Shown here one piece after another: positions 25,221 through 35,023 of a DNA stretch of 64,000 bases. Position 1 is the stretch's first letter. The number at the start of each line of letters is the position of its first letter. The notes beneath the pieces are model-generated. The model searched no databases, had not been told where the DNA came from, and worked only from the letters and a program-made list of their open reading frames with translations. This stretch comes from Anaerolineae bacterium (lineage in GTDB: Bacteria; Chloroflexota; Anaerolineae; Aggregatilineales; Phototrophicaceae), in NCBI GenBank assembly GCA_013360465.1, contig JABWBO010000007.1, forward strand, positions 186,001 through 250,000, in the 5' to 3' direction. Both the position numbers and the translations under genes were made by a program.

Positions 25221-25279
25221 AAAAGAGCTTCACGTTGCTCGGTCATGGGGTAAAGACCCCCGATCTCGGAAGGGAAAAT

Positions 25280-26716
25280 ATGATTCGTTTTGGCACGGAT
25301 GGCTGGCGCGCCGTCATTGCAGATACCTTCACCTTTGCCAACCTCCGGCAGGTGTCACAAGCCGTCGCCGATTATGTCAACAAAGCCCATACAGGCAGCG
25401 AACCGCCCCAGGTCATCGTCGGTTACGACACCCGCTTCCTTTCCGACCGTTTCGCGATGGAAACGGCGCGTGTGCTGGCGGGCAACGACATCGTCACCTG
25501 GCTGACTCGCACCGATACCCCAACGCCAGCCGTCTCGTACAACGTCAAACACCTCAACGCCAACGCCGGGGTGGTCATCACCGCGAGCCACAACCCGCCG
25601 CGCTACAACGGCTTCAAGCTTAAGGCGGCATACGGCGGAAGCGCCACCGCCGAGCAGTGCCAGCTGGTCGAAGAAGAGATGATCGAGATGGAGCGGCAGG
25701 CGCGCGGTCCGAATATCATGGACTACCAGCATGCCCTGGAAGCCGGTTTGATCCGCCGCTTCGATCCCTCCTGGTCGTACTATCAGCACCTCGCTACCCT
25801 GGTCGATCTCGACAAGGTGTCGGAAGGTGAACTCAAGATCGTGGTCGATGCCATGTGGGGCGCAGGGCGCGGCGCGTTCCCCAGCATCCTGGCGCGCACC
25901 CGCTCGCGCATCACCGAGATACGAGGAACGCTGAATCCTGGTTTCGGTGGAATTCACCCCGAACCGATCATGCGCCATCTCAACGAATTAGTCGCTGCTG
26001 TCCAGCGCGAACAGGCAGATGTTGGGCTGGCGACCGATGGCGATGCTGATCGCATCGGTGCCATCGATGCGCGTGGCAATTTTGTTGATCCGCACCATGT
26101 CCTGGCGCTGGCGCTGCGCTATCTTGTGGAAGTGAAGAAGCAGCGCGGTGACGTGGTGAAAACCATCTCCACGACGATGATGGTCGATGCGCTGGCAAAC
26201 AAGCACGACCTCAAGCTGCACGTCACGCCGGTCGGCTTCAACCACATCGCTGATCTCATGATGCACGGGGATGTGCTGATCGGCGGCGAAGAAAGCGGCG
26301 GCATCAGTATGCGGGGTCATATCCCCGAAGGCGACGGCATCCTGATGGGGCTGCTCATTCTGGAGATCATGGCGCACTACCGCGCACCGCTTCACGAGAT
26401 CGTCGCCGATCTTCAGGCGCACTGCGGACCCGCCCACTACGCGCGCATCGACGTACACCTCGAACATCAGCGACCGAAGAAGCTGATCGTCAGCCTGCTG
26501 GAAGAACACGCGCCAGAAATCCTGGCGGGAGAACGTATCGCCCGCATCGATAAACTCGACGGCATCAAGTTCATCCTCAGCGACGGGAGCTGGCTGTTGA
26601 TCCGCCCCAGTGGGACCGAGCCGGTCCTGCGCATCTACGCCGAAGCGCGCTCACCAGAGATGGTCAAGGCGCTCCTCGATGCCGGCAGCGATATGGGGCA
26701 CCGCGTCACCGAATAA
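25280..26716 (+). CDS. Phosphoglucomutase/phosphomannomutase family protein
   Basis: 478 aa. Four family landmarks in order: FGTDGWRAVIAD, the phosphoserine loop VVITASHNPPRYNG, the Mg2+ loop TDGDADRIGAID and the sugar loop GGEESGGISMRGHIPEGDG, plus RPSGTEPVLRIYAEA for phosphate binding near the C-terminus. It interconverts hexose 1- and 6-phosphates and would feed glucose-1-phosphate to RmlA about 5 kb downstream. Start at 25280 after AGGGA; longer in-frame sequence upstream is not conserved. Confidence 0.9.
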   Translation: MIRFGTDGWRAVIADTFTFANLRQVSQAVADYVNKAHTGSEPPQVIVGYDTRFLSDRFAMETARVLAGNDIVTWLTRTDTPTPAVSYNVKHLNANAGVVITASHNPPRYNGFKLKAAYGGSATAEQCQLVEEEMIEMERQARGPNIMDYQHALEAGLIRRFDPSWSYYQHLATLVDLDKVSEGELKIVVDAMWGAGRGAFPSILARTRSRITEIRGTLNPGFGGIHPEPIMRHLNELVAAVQREQADVGLATDGDADRIGAIDARGNFVDPHHVLALALRYLVEVKKQRGDVVKTISTTMMVDALANKHDLKLHVTPVGFNHIADLMMHGDVLIGGEESGGISMRGHIPEGDGILMGLLILEIMAHYRAPLHEIVADLQAHCGPAHYARIDVHLEHQRPKKLIVSLLEEHAPEILAGERIARIDKLDGIKFILSDGSWLLIRPSGTEPVLRIYAEARSPEMVKALLDAGSDMGHRVTE

Positions 26717-26726
26717 GGACTTCGAA

Positions 26727-26772
26727 GGGATGAGAAGCGAGGAATGAGGATTTCCGCTTCAATTCTCATCCC
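26727..26772. terminator. Long bidirectional hairpin between convergent genes
   Basis: GGGATGAGAA (26727-26736) pairs perfectly with TTCTCATCCC (26763-26772), and the enclosed AAGCG/CGCTT segments extend the stem. It lies between the mutase stop (26716) and the stop of the minus-strand membrane protein gene (26781). Confidence 0.65.
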
Positions 26773-26780
26773 TCGTCTTC

Positions 26781-28043
26781 TTAACGCCCACGCACCAGGC
26801 GATTCAGCAAATCGAACCAGAACGGCGCGCCCTGCGCCACAGCGATGATCGTGACGATGACCCCGATCAGCTTGGCGATGATCATGCTGCCCCATTCCGG
26901 GCTGTTGCCGGGAATATACGCCCACAAATTCATCGGGCTGCTGCACGCGCTCGGCACCGTCTGACCGGCAGGCAGGAAGCATCCGCCTTCTACCGGCAGA
27001 TACGCCCAACCGATAGGCAGGTTCAGCGAAAGCAGCTCGCTCAGGATCGCTTCAAAAGATTCGACCGAATCCAGCGTAGGAGCCGCGTCCGGGTCCTGCG
27101 CCGCGGCAGCATCGCGCTGAGCCTCCTCCATCTGCTGCTGAAGCGCGCCGCTCTGCATCGCCTGCTCGGCGGCGACCGAGACGGCTTCGCGCAGCGCCGG
27201 TTCATTCCACAGCGTCTGGGTCATGTGCAGCGTATCGACGTTGAGCAGCAGCACCAGGATCGTACCGATAATCACCGAATAGAGCGTCATCATCCTCTGG
27301 AACTGACTGGAAACCTGACCCATGCGCGAGTCAAACCAGGTCTCCAGCTGATGCTGCGCCTCATCAATCGACTGCGCCGAACCCACGATGACTTTCATGG
27401 CGCGGCGGAAAGCGTCATCGCTGATTCGCCGTACACCTTCAAGCAGCGGCAGAAGACCGCCCGCCGCGCCGTCCCTGCGCGCGTCGTTCATGCGCGCCTC
27501 GATTGGCTCCAGCGCGGCGAACAGGTGCGGCTGATATTCCGTCGGCAGTTCGTAGAGGGTCGCCCTCAAATCTTCCAAGCCCAGACCGGTACTCTGCAAG
27601 CCGAAGATCAGATCGACGATGCGCTCTTTCTGCGCGCTGTCGGGCAGCGCTTCCACCGTCATCAGCAGCGGATCATACAGGCTGATCTCGGACTTTTCGT
27701 TCAGGAGACTGGTCAGCACCTGGGCGAACATCTTCGGTTCGATCCAGGTGATCTGCGTCACTTCCGCGTTCTGAACCTGCTGCGCCGCATCCTGCGCCTC
27801 GGCGGCACTGGCGACATAACCGGGCGAGATCATCGGCAGACGCACCAACCGCACCAGGGGGTGCGAGATGAACTGCGCCTGTAATTCGGGATCGGTGATC
27901 AGCGTCAAAATGCCCTGTCTGAGGAAACGAGCACGAGTCTTGAGCAGATTCGCCACCACCGTGTTGAGCGTCGTCACCAGAATACTCAACAGGCTGAACA
28001 CGAACATAAGACCGATTGCCACCTGAAGTATCGCGATCATCAT
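26781..28043 (-). CDS. Uncharacterised membrane protein
   Basis: 420 aa; no function recognised. One N-terminal membrane segment (about 3-27), a long soluble region with Glu/Gln/Ala-rich helices, a second segment at 251-270 (YSVIIGTILVLLLNV), a coiled-coil-prone stretch around 285-320 (Gln/Ala/Glu), two cysteines in 350-370 and a third segment at about 386-404, ending in PFWFDLLNRLVRGR. GGAGA precedes two consecutive ATGs (28043, 28040). It is downstream of folE but separated by a strong terminator, so probably expressed independently. Confidence 0.75.
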   Translation of the reverse strand: MMIAILQVAIGLMFVFSLLSILVTTLNTVVANLLKTRARFLRQGILTLITDPELQAQFISHPLVRLVRLPMISPGYVASAAEAQDAAQQVQNAEVTQITWIEPKMFAQVLTSLLNEKSEISLYDPLLMTVEALPDSAQKERIVDLIFGLQSTGLGLEDLRATLYELPTEYQPHLFAALEPIEARMNDARRDGAAGGLLPLLEGVRRISDDAFRRAMKVIVGSAQSIDEAQHQLETWFDSRMGQVSSQFQRMMTLYSVIIGTILVLLLNVDTLHMTQTLWNEPALREAVSVAAEQAMQSGALQQQMEEAQRDAAAAQDPDAAPTLDSVESFEAILSELLSLNLPIGWAYLPVEGGCFLPAGQTVPSACSSPMNLWAYIPGNSPEWGSMIIAKLIGVIVTIIAVAQGAPFWFDLLNRLVRGR

Positions 28044-28141
28044 TCTCTCCGCAGGCGCGCCACGAGCATCTTACCGGCGAGTCTAGCACGATCCGCCGGA
28101 TGCGCCATCTTCAAGGCTCGCATCCGCGCGCAGCGGCGGCG

Positions 28142-28173
28142 AAGAGAAAACAAAAGGAGCGCCGAAGCGCCCC
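28142..28173 (-). terminator. Rho-independent terminator of folE
   Basis: Minus-strand RNA: GGGGCGC, UUCG tetraloop, GCGCUCC (28156-28173, one G-U pair), followed directly by UUUUGUUUUC. Textbook intrinsic terminator 26 bases after the folE stop and the best one in the window. Confidence 0.88.
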
Positions 28174-28199
28174 TTCCCGCGTGTCTGTCATCGCCACAT

Positions 28200-28913
28200 C
28201 TACATGTGGACACCTGACCGCCCCAGATGCGCGAGGAATTCGCCGCGCGTCACGCTGTCCTCGCGGAAGATGCCGAGCATGGCGCTGGTCGTCATGCTGG
28301 AATCAGCCTTCTTCACGCCCCGCATCATCGAACACATGTGGACACCCTCGGCGACCACCGCGACACCCTGCGGGTGCAGCACTTCGTTGATGAAATCGGC
28401 GATCTGCCGCGTCATCCGCTCCTGCACCTGCAAGCGGCGCGCGAACATATCGACGATACGCGGGATCTTCGATAGACCGATCACCTTCTTGCTCGGAATG
28501 TAGGCGACATGGACGCGTCCCAGGAAGGGCAGCATGTGGTGTTCGCACAGCGACGAAAATTCGATGTCGCGCACGATCACCATATCCGAATAATCCACGT
28601 CGAAGAGCGCGCCGTTGAGCAGTTTTCGCGGATCGGTGCGATAGCCGCTCAGAAGCTCATCGTACATGCGCGCTACCCGGTCAGGGGTCTTGATCAGCCC
28701 CTCGCGCCCGGGGTCTTCTCCGACAGCTTCCAGGATGTTGAGCGTCGCCCGCTCAATAGTGTCATGATCAACCGGTGGCAGGTCCAGTTCGAAAGTACGG
28801 CGAAACTCGTCGGAAACGAGTTTCATCTCCATGGTGTCAAGCATTTCACCGCTGTCGTGATACCCATTAGCGCTGTGAGCGCGAAAAAGCTGGTCCATGA
28901 TGTTTTTATCCAT
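28200..28913 (-). CDS. folE: GTP cyclohydrolase I
   Basis: 237 aa from the ATG at 28913 (an in-frame GTG at 28925 is possible). Converts GTP to 7,8-dihydroneopterin triphosphate, the first step of tetrahydrofolate or biopterin synthesis. Zn-site residues are visible in [22 protein letters not shown] (Cys, His) and [10 protein letters not shown] (second Cys); also [18 protein letters not shown] and [20 protein letters not shown]. The first 50 residues extend beyond the conserved core. A strong terminator follows. Confidence 0.93.
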   Translation of the reverse strand: MDKNIMDQLFRAHSANGYHDSGEMLDTMEMKLVSDEFRRTFELDLPPVDHDTIERATLNILEAVGEDPGREGLIKTPDRVARMYDELLSGYRTDPRKLLNGALFDVDYSDMVIVRDIEFSSLCEHHMLPFLGRVHVAYIPSKKVIGLSKIPRIVDMFARRLQVQERMTRQIADFINEVLHPQGVAVVAEGVHMCSMMRGVKKADSSMTTSAMLGIFREDSVTRGEFLAHLGRSGVHM

Positions 28914-29130
28914 TTCTAGCCGCACCGTTTGTGATTGTTCTAACTCGCTTCAGCATAATGAGGTCAACTGAGTGGAATATGAATCTGCAAGAATGTCTCA
29001 GCAAACCTTCATGCAGCGCCTTGCCGGGATGATGTCGAGTCATGTTGGATTAGACACCAGCGCACATCGATTCGTTACGTCCCTGCCCCGTAGCGCCGGG
29101 GTTCACCCTTTAGCGCCCTGGATGTTTCGC

Positions 29131-29136
29131 TACAAT
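29131..29136 (+). promoter_or_regulatory. Candidate -10 box ahead of the exopolysaccharide cluster
   Basis: TACAAT 43 bp before the Wzz start at 29179; the -35 (TTTAGC, 16-bp spacing) is weak. The 265-bp gap between folE and wzz holds nothing else clear apart from a minus-strand TTGACC (28962-28967) that may serve folE. Confidence 0.35.
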
Positions 29137-29178
29137 TGGCGTTGCCTGGCGAACCCGAGCAAGGGGAATAACCTTACG

Positions 29179-29841
29179 ATGAGCTTGATCGATTATGGGC
29201 GAATCCTGTTCCGGCGCGGTTGGATCATGCTGCTGCTGGCGGCAGTCGCCGCCGTGAGCGCCTACGCGCTGAGCCGGATTCAAACCCCGCTCTACAGGGC
29301 GACGCAGCTCGTGCTGATTCAACCGGCGCGCGCAGACCTCGGTCTGGCAGAAGGTCTTCTGCGCGAAATCAATTCCTATCAGGTCTTCCTGAGCAGCAGC
29401 GAGCGCGCTCAGGAGGTCATCGATGCCCTTCAGCTCGATATGCTGGCGGACAGCGTCCTGGGGGCAACTCAGATCACCGTCAACCGGGAAAACCTCACTG
29501 TCCAGATCGACGTGACGCTGGAAAATGGTGATCTGGCGGCGCAGGTCGCGCGCCAATGGGGCGACCTTTTTGCCGAGTACCGGGAACGCGACAACCAGAT
29601 CCGCCGTCAGGAAGACCGGGTGCGGGCCATCCTGCCGGACAAAGCCATCTACACACTCTACAGCCCGCGCACTGCGCTCAATGTGATCGCCGGCGCTGTC
29701 CTCGGCTTCCTGCTTGGTGGCGTGCTGGTGTTCGTGCTGGAATACCTGGAAAGCGCTATCGTCCACCGGCGCGAGGATGTCGAACGGCTCTTCGACCAAC
29801 CCCTGCTGGCGGCAATACCTGATATGGAGGTCTCCCGATGA
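29179..29841 (+). CDS. Wzz-domain polysaccharide chain-length/co-polymerase protein
   Basis: 220 aa. Typical Wzz layout: N-terminal segment SLIDYGRILFRRGWIMLLLAAVAAVSAYAL with TM1 (about 15-33), a periplasm-side alpha/beta region (40-160) including REINSYQVFLSS and AQVARQWGDLF, and TM2 (about 173-195) before VHRREDVERLFDQPLLAAIP, which normally contacts the kinase. The start is the ATG at 29179 after AAGGGG; in-frame sequence upstream to 28972 is not Wzz-like. Its end overlaps the next gene by ATGA, the usual Wzz/BY-kinase pairing. Confidence 0.85.
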   Translation: MSLIDYGRILFRRGWIMLLLAAVAAVSAYALSRIQTPLYRATQLVLIQPARADLGLAEGLLREINSYQVFLSSSERAQEVIDALQLDMLADSVLGATQITVNRENLTVQIDVTLENGDLAAQVARQWGDLFAEYRERDNQIRRQEDRVRAILPDKAIYTLYSPRTALNVIAGAVLGFLLGGVLVFVLEYLESAIVHRREDVERLFDQPLLAAIPDMEVSR

Positions 29842-30494
29842 CAGCTTCCAAACTCGTCACCCTCAGCGATCCGCGTTCGGCAGCGGCTGAAGCCTTTCGA
29901 ACACTGCGCACCAACCTGATCTTCTCCGGAGTCGAGCGCGCCGTCGATACCATCCTGGTGACTTCAGCGGCGCAGAGCGAGGACAAGAGCATCGCCCTGG
30001 CGAATCTGGCGGTGACCTTCGCCCAGGCGGGCAACAAGACGATCATCGTCGATGCCGATCTGCGCCGTCCCGCGCAGCACGATATCTGGGGGGTCGGCAA
30101 CGAACGAGGGCTGACCACCATGATCATCGACGCCAAAGCCGTTTCCGAGCCGCCGCTGATCGCCACCAGCGTGCCCGACCTGCTGCTGCTGCCCAGCGGT
30201 CCGCTGCCGCCCATCCCCGCCGATATCCTTAGCAGCCAGCGTCTCGTCGAGATCATCGGCGTGCTGAAAGCCCGTGCGCACTACATCCTGTTCGACAGTC
30301 CGCCGGTCCTGGCGGCGTCCGATGCGGCGCTGCTCGGCGCAAAGGTGGATGGCGTGGTGCTGGCCATGCGTGCCGGGACCACCCGCCGCGATCACGCCGC
30401 TCGCGCACGCGAAGCGCTGGAGCGGGTTCACGTGCGCCTTCTTGGCGCAGTGCTGACCAACGCCCCTCGCGAAGACGGCGGCGCCTACGTCTGA
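29838..30494 (+). CDS. CpsD/CapB-like tyrosine-kinase-type P-loop ATPase
   Basis: 218 aa. ILVTSAAQSEDKSIALANLAV aligns with the BY-kinase Walker A, with K-S kept but the usual glycines replaced by S/E/D. Walker A' is TIIVDADLRRPAQHDIWG and Walker B is YILFDSPPVLAASDA. The C-terminus ends GGAYV with no tyrosine cluster, so autophosphorylation of a tail is not evident. It should pair with the upstream Wzz to control export. Translationally coupled to wzz by ATGA. Confidence 0.8.
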   Translation: MTASKLVTLSDPRSAAAEAFRTLRTNLIFSGVERAVDTILVTSAAQSEDKSIALANLAVTFAQAGNKTIIVDADLRRPAQHDIWGVGNERGLTTMIIDAKAVSEPPLIATSVPDLLLLPSGPLPPIPADILSSQRLVEIIGVLKARAHYILFDSPPVLAASDAALLGAKVDGVVLAMRAGTTRRDHAARAREALERVHVRLLGAVLTNAPREDGGAYV

Positions 30495-30503
30495 CAGCCA
30501 TTC

Positions 30504-30716
30504 ATGACCGACTTTCGTCCCCCACGCGAAGACCTCTCTGCCGATCCGGCGGCGCTGGAAGCCTGGCAGCATCTGCCGCAGAGCCAGCCCACGCCTTCGG
30601 CACTACCGCCCATGACCGGCGGCATACGCTGGAATCGACTCTTCGTCTGGGGGTTCGTGTTCCTCGCCCTGTTCGCCCTTATCCTCATGCTCGCTAACCC
30701 AGGGGGCGGCAGTTGA
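30504..30716 (+). CDS. Small single-pass membrane protein
   Basis: 70 aa: a proline-rich soluble N-terminus (residues 1-42), one membrane segment LFVWGFVFLALFALILML (about 46-64) and a short Gly-rich end. It is nine bases after the kinase and 37 before rmlA, inside the operon. No recognised family. The position suggests an accessory role in polysaccharide export. Confidence 0.65.
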   Translation: MTDFRPPREDLSADPAALEAWQHLPQSQPTPSALPPMTGGIRWNRLFVWGFVFLALFALILMLANPGGGS

Positions 30717-30753
30717 TTCCCGTGCGCAAGCGCCTTAACGTCAGGAAAATGCG

Positions 30754-31820
<1,067 letters not shown>

Positions 31821-31824
<4 letters not shown>

Positions 31825-32846
31825 GTCCCGATATGAATGCAACCACAGAACAGCTTACGCTTTCCTCCGCTCCGGTCGAGACCAAGCTCATCAAGATTGA
31901 GATGGTCGCTATCGACCTGGACGGCACGCTCCTGAACAGCGCCTCGCAGATGACCTCGCGCGTCGAGGCTGCCGTCAAGAGCGCCGCCGCGCAGGGGATC
32001 AGAATCGTCATCGCTACCGGCAAGACCAGGAAATCTGCCATGCCCTTCCTGGAAAGACTGGGGCTGGATGCGCTGGGTATTTTCGTGCAAGGAACCGTCA
32101 CCTATAACAGCGACGGCAGCATCCGCCACCAGCTGACGCTGGACGACTCGACGGCGCGGCAGGTGATCACCTTCGCCGAAGATCGCGGTTTCATGGTCGC
32201 GCTTTACAGCGGGTCGCGCATTCTGCTGCGCGCACCGCACAAGGTCTTCCAGGACAGTATGCGCCATTATCACGAGGTGGACTCAGAGATCGTCGGTCCC
32301 CTACAGAACCAGGTCGGGAGCCTACCGATCAACAAGATCATCACCATCGGCGACGGACGCGCTACGACGGCGCTGCGCTGGCAGCTGGGCTTGCAGGTCA
32401 GCACGACGGCGAGGATGGTCCAGGCGGGCATCCCGACCATGCTGGAAATCATCCCTCCCGGCGCGTCCAAGGGCGCGGCGCTCAAGCGGCTGGCGAGCGA
32501 CCTGCGCATCGCTTCGGCGGCGGTCATGGCGATCGGCGACGCCGAAAACGATGTGGAAATGATCCAGTATGCCGGTATCGGCGTGGCGATGGGCAACGCC
32601 GATGATCACGTCAAGTCATCGGCGGATCAGGTGGTCGCCAGCAACGACGCCGATGGCGTCGCCGAAGCGCTGGAAAGATGGGTGATCGTCAAGCCCCCGT
32701 CGCCCGCCGCCGACGCGGCTGAACCGGCGAAGCCCGAAGCGGCGAACGCTCCTGCCGCAGAAAAACCGGTCGCAGCGCCCGCGCCGGCTGCGAAACCAGC
32801 GCGAAAAGCCAAACCGGCGGAAGAAAAGCAGGACAAACCGTCATGA
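31821..32846 (+). CDS. Cof-type HAD phosphatase with Ala/Pro/Lys-rich tail
   Basis: 341 aa from the ATG that overlaps the rmlA stop (ATGA at 31821); another ATG exists at 31812. HAD motif I is DLDGTLLNSASQMTS, motif II VIATGKTRKSA, then PPGASKGAAL and motif IV MAIGDAENDVEMIQYAGIGVAMGNA, i.e. a Cof/SupH-like sugar-phosphate or flavin-phosphate phosphatase. The last about 55 residues are low-complexity Ala/Pro/Lys/Glu and outside the fold. Its tight place between rmlA and rmlB suggests work on a hexose phosphate or intermediate; inference. Confidence 0.85.
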
Positions 32847-33868
32847 AAAACATCCTGGTCACCGGCGGCGCGGGGTTCATCGGCAGCGCATTCGTGCGCT
32901 ACATGACTCAGCGCTACCCGGACTACAACATCGTCGTCTACGACAAGATGACTTATGCGGGCAACATGGATAACCTCCTGCTCGTCCATGATGAACCCAA
33001 TTTTCGCTTCGAACGAGGTGACATCGCCAGCCGCGCCGGCGTCGCGCGGGTCCTGGCGGAGCATCAGATCGACACCATCGTCAATTTCGCCGCCGAAAGC
33101 CACGTGGACCGCAGCATCCTGGACGCCGACGCCTTCTTGCACACCAACAGCATCGGCGTGTACATCCTGCTGGACGAAGGGCGCAAACACGGCATCGGAC
33201 GCTTTTTGCAGGTCTCGACCGATGAGGTCTATGGGTCGGTTCCGGTCGGCTTCTCGGTCGAAAACAGTCCCCTTGCGCCGCGCAATCCCTACTCGGCAGC
33301 CAAAGCCGGCGGCGAACTGATGGCGCGCGCCTACTTCGAGACCTACCGGATGGATGTGCTGATCACGCGCGGCAGCAATACCTTCGGTCCCTACCAGTAC
33401 CCGGAGAAGCTGCTGCCCCTGTTCATCACCGAAGCGATTGACGACCGCAGACTGCCCGTTTACGGCGACGGCAGGCAGATTCGCGATTGGCTCTACGTCG
33501 AAGATCACGTAAGCGGCATCGACGCCGTACTGCATCACGGCGCTTCTGGTGAAGCCTACAACCTCGCCGGGGAGGACCTGCGCCACAATATCGATGTCGT
33601 GCGCGCCATGCTCGAACGGCTCGGCAAGCCGGGGACGCTCATCCAGCACGTCCCCGATCGCGAAGGGCACGATCTGCGCTATGCCATGAGCAGCGAAAAA
33701 GCCGCCGCCCTGGGCTGGCAGCGCCGCTTTACCTTCGATGTCGGACTGGCGGAGACGGTGCGCTGGTACGCCGCCAATGAATGGTGGTGGCGCAAGATCA
33801 AGACCGGCGAGTACCTGGAATACTACAAGCGTCAGTATGCCGCCCGGCTGGCGGCGACGGAGGAATAG
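32843..33868 (+). CDS. rmlB: dTDP-glucose 4,6-dehydratase
   Basis: 341 aa extended SDR. NAD motif VTGGAGFIGSAFVRYM, VNFAAESHVDRSI, STDEVYGSVP (catalytic D/E pair after Thr) and NPYSAAKAGGELM (Tyr-X3-Lys), then RGSNTFGPYQYPEKLLP and WLYVEDH. This matches RmlB, which makes dTDP-4-keto-6-deoxyglucose. The start overlaps the HAD stop by ATGA. Confidence 0.9.
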   Translation: MKNILVTGGAGFIGSAFVRYMTQRYPDYNIVVYDKMTYAGNMDNLLLVHDEPNFRFERGDIASRAGVARVLAEHQIDTIVNFAAESHVDRSILDADAFLHTNSIGVYILLDEGRKHGIGRFLQVSTDEVYGSVPVGFSVENSPLAPRNPYSAAKAGGELMARAYFETYRMDVLITRGSNTFGPYQYPEKLLPLFITEAIDDRRLPVYGDGRQIRDWLYVEDHVSGIDAVLHHGASGEAYNLAGEDLRHNIDVVRAMLERLGKPGTLIQHVPDREGHDLRYAMSSEKAAALGWQRRFTFDVGLAETVRWYAANEWWWRKIKTGEYLEYYKRQYAARLAATEE

Positions 33869-33889
33869 CGCCTCATCGGCGCGCCGCCT

Positions 33890-34285
33890 ATGCACCCGCC
33901 CGCCCGTTTCAAACTCACCGAGAGTGAATGGCGCAGCGTCCGCGAAGAGATGTACGCCGAGCTGATCGTGGTGGCAAAGGCGCGCCAGATCATCACCTAT
34001 TCCGATCTGGCGCTGCGCCTGCCGACGGCGTATGTCCATCCGGGGTCTTACGCCTTCACCCGCCTGTTGGGTGAGGTGTGCGATGCCGAGGAAGCTGCCG
34101 GGCGCGGTATGATCTGCGCGCTGGTGGTGAGCAAGGCGACCGGCATTCCCGGCGCGGGATACTTTCGCGGCGCTGCTGCGCGCGGTCGCGATGTCAGTGA
34201 CCTGGATCGCTGCTGGCGCGAAGAATGCGAGCGGGTATTCGACGCCTGGGCAGACCCGGAGGCGGCGCGTCATGACGACGAATAA
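33890..34285 (+). CDS. Uncharacterised 131-aa protein paired with a PLD-like gene
   Basis: No named domain recognised. The sequence shows ARQIITYSDLALRLP near residue 30, then HPGSYAFTRLLGEVCDAEEAAGRGM, ALVVSKATGIPGAGYF and a C-terminal RDVSDLDRCWREECERVFDAW. I recall similar short hypothetical proteins in many bacteria; the ITYSDLA part superficially resembles MGMT-like winged helices but the PCHR catalytic motif is absent. It overlaps the PLD-like gene by 14 bp, so the pair is probably translated together. Confidence 0.65.
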   Translation: MHPPARFKLTESEWRSVREEMYAELIVVAKARQIITYSDLALRLPTAYVHPGSYAFTRLLGEVCDAEEAAGRGMICALVVSKATGIPGAGYFRGAAARGRDVSDLDRCWREECERVFDAWADPEAARHDDE

Positions 34286-35009
34286 GATGCAGCACTTTGA
34301 CATCGCCTCGCTGCTGCGCTTCATGCCGCCGCAGGTCGCCTGTGAGCGCTGCTGCGCCCTGCTGCCTCACCTCGACGGCATCTGCCCGGTCTGCGGCGTC
34401 GAGTACATCCTCACCGAGGAATTCCCGACCTACAGCGACTATTTCCGCCAGCGCGGGCTGACCATCCAGTTTCATGATCTGATCGAACACAGCCAGCGGC
34501 TCGCCCGCATCGCCCGGCAGATCCGCGAGTCTAACGGCGGACAGACCAGCAGCCATTACCCACCGATGCGCGCGCTGCTAACGGCGCTGCACAGCGCCGA
34601 GCGCTTCGTGCATTTCACCACCTACGGCTTGAGCGCCCTGCTGCTCGGTGCGCTCAAGCTGACGGCGCAGCGGGTGGATGTGCGCGGCATCGTCTCTGGT
34701 GTGAAGAGCGACATCATGATGCGCGAGATGACCGATTATCAGGATGAAGCGCCGCACCTGCACCTGCGCGCTTTTTCGGGCGAAGAGACCTACTTCCCGC
34801 ATCAGAAGATCATCGTCATCGACGGTCTGATGGCGTTCAAAGGCTCTGCCAACATGACTGACATCGGCTGGCGTAAGGCGGCGCGCGGGCAGGAGATCAT
34901 CGAAGTCGTCACCGATGTGGCGGAAGTGGTCGAACTGAACAACCGCTTCTTCAGTCCGGCGTGGGCGGGCGATCATGCCGGCGAACGAATCCTGATGACC
35001 GCCTACTAG
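34272..35009 (+). CDS. PLD-like (HKD) protein with N-terminal zinc ribbon
   Basis: 245 aa from the ATG at 34272 (GGAGG nine bases upstream). A zinc-ribbon candidate (C24-C27/C28 and C39-C42) precedes a single HKD half-site: H177-Q-K179-IIVI-D184, then FKGSANMT. Single-HKD proteins such as Nuc/BfiI-type nucleases work as dimers; others are phosphodiesterases or phospholipases. No signal peptide or membrane segment, so cytoplasmic nucleic-acid processing is more likely than lipid work. It interrupts the rmlB-rmlD series with its 131-aa partner. Confidence 0.75.
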   Translation: MTTNKMQHFDIASLLRFMPPQVACERCCALLPHLDGICPVCGVEYILTEEFPTYSDYFRQRGLTIQFHDLIEHSQRLARIARQIRESNGGQTSSHYPPMRALLTALHSAERFVHFTTYGLSALLLGALKLTAQRVDVRGIVSGVKSDIMMREMTDYQDEAPHLHLRAFSGEETYFPHQKIIVIDGLMAFKGSANMTDIGWRKAARGQEIIEVVTDVAEVVELNNRFFSPAWAGDHAGERILMTAY

Positions 35010-35023
35010 ACAAGCGAGACAAT

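Noticed and set aside
32627-34324. 565-codon minus-strand frame across rmlB
   Set aside because: Covers rmlB and parts of two other genes in antisense; no recognisable domain.
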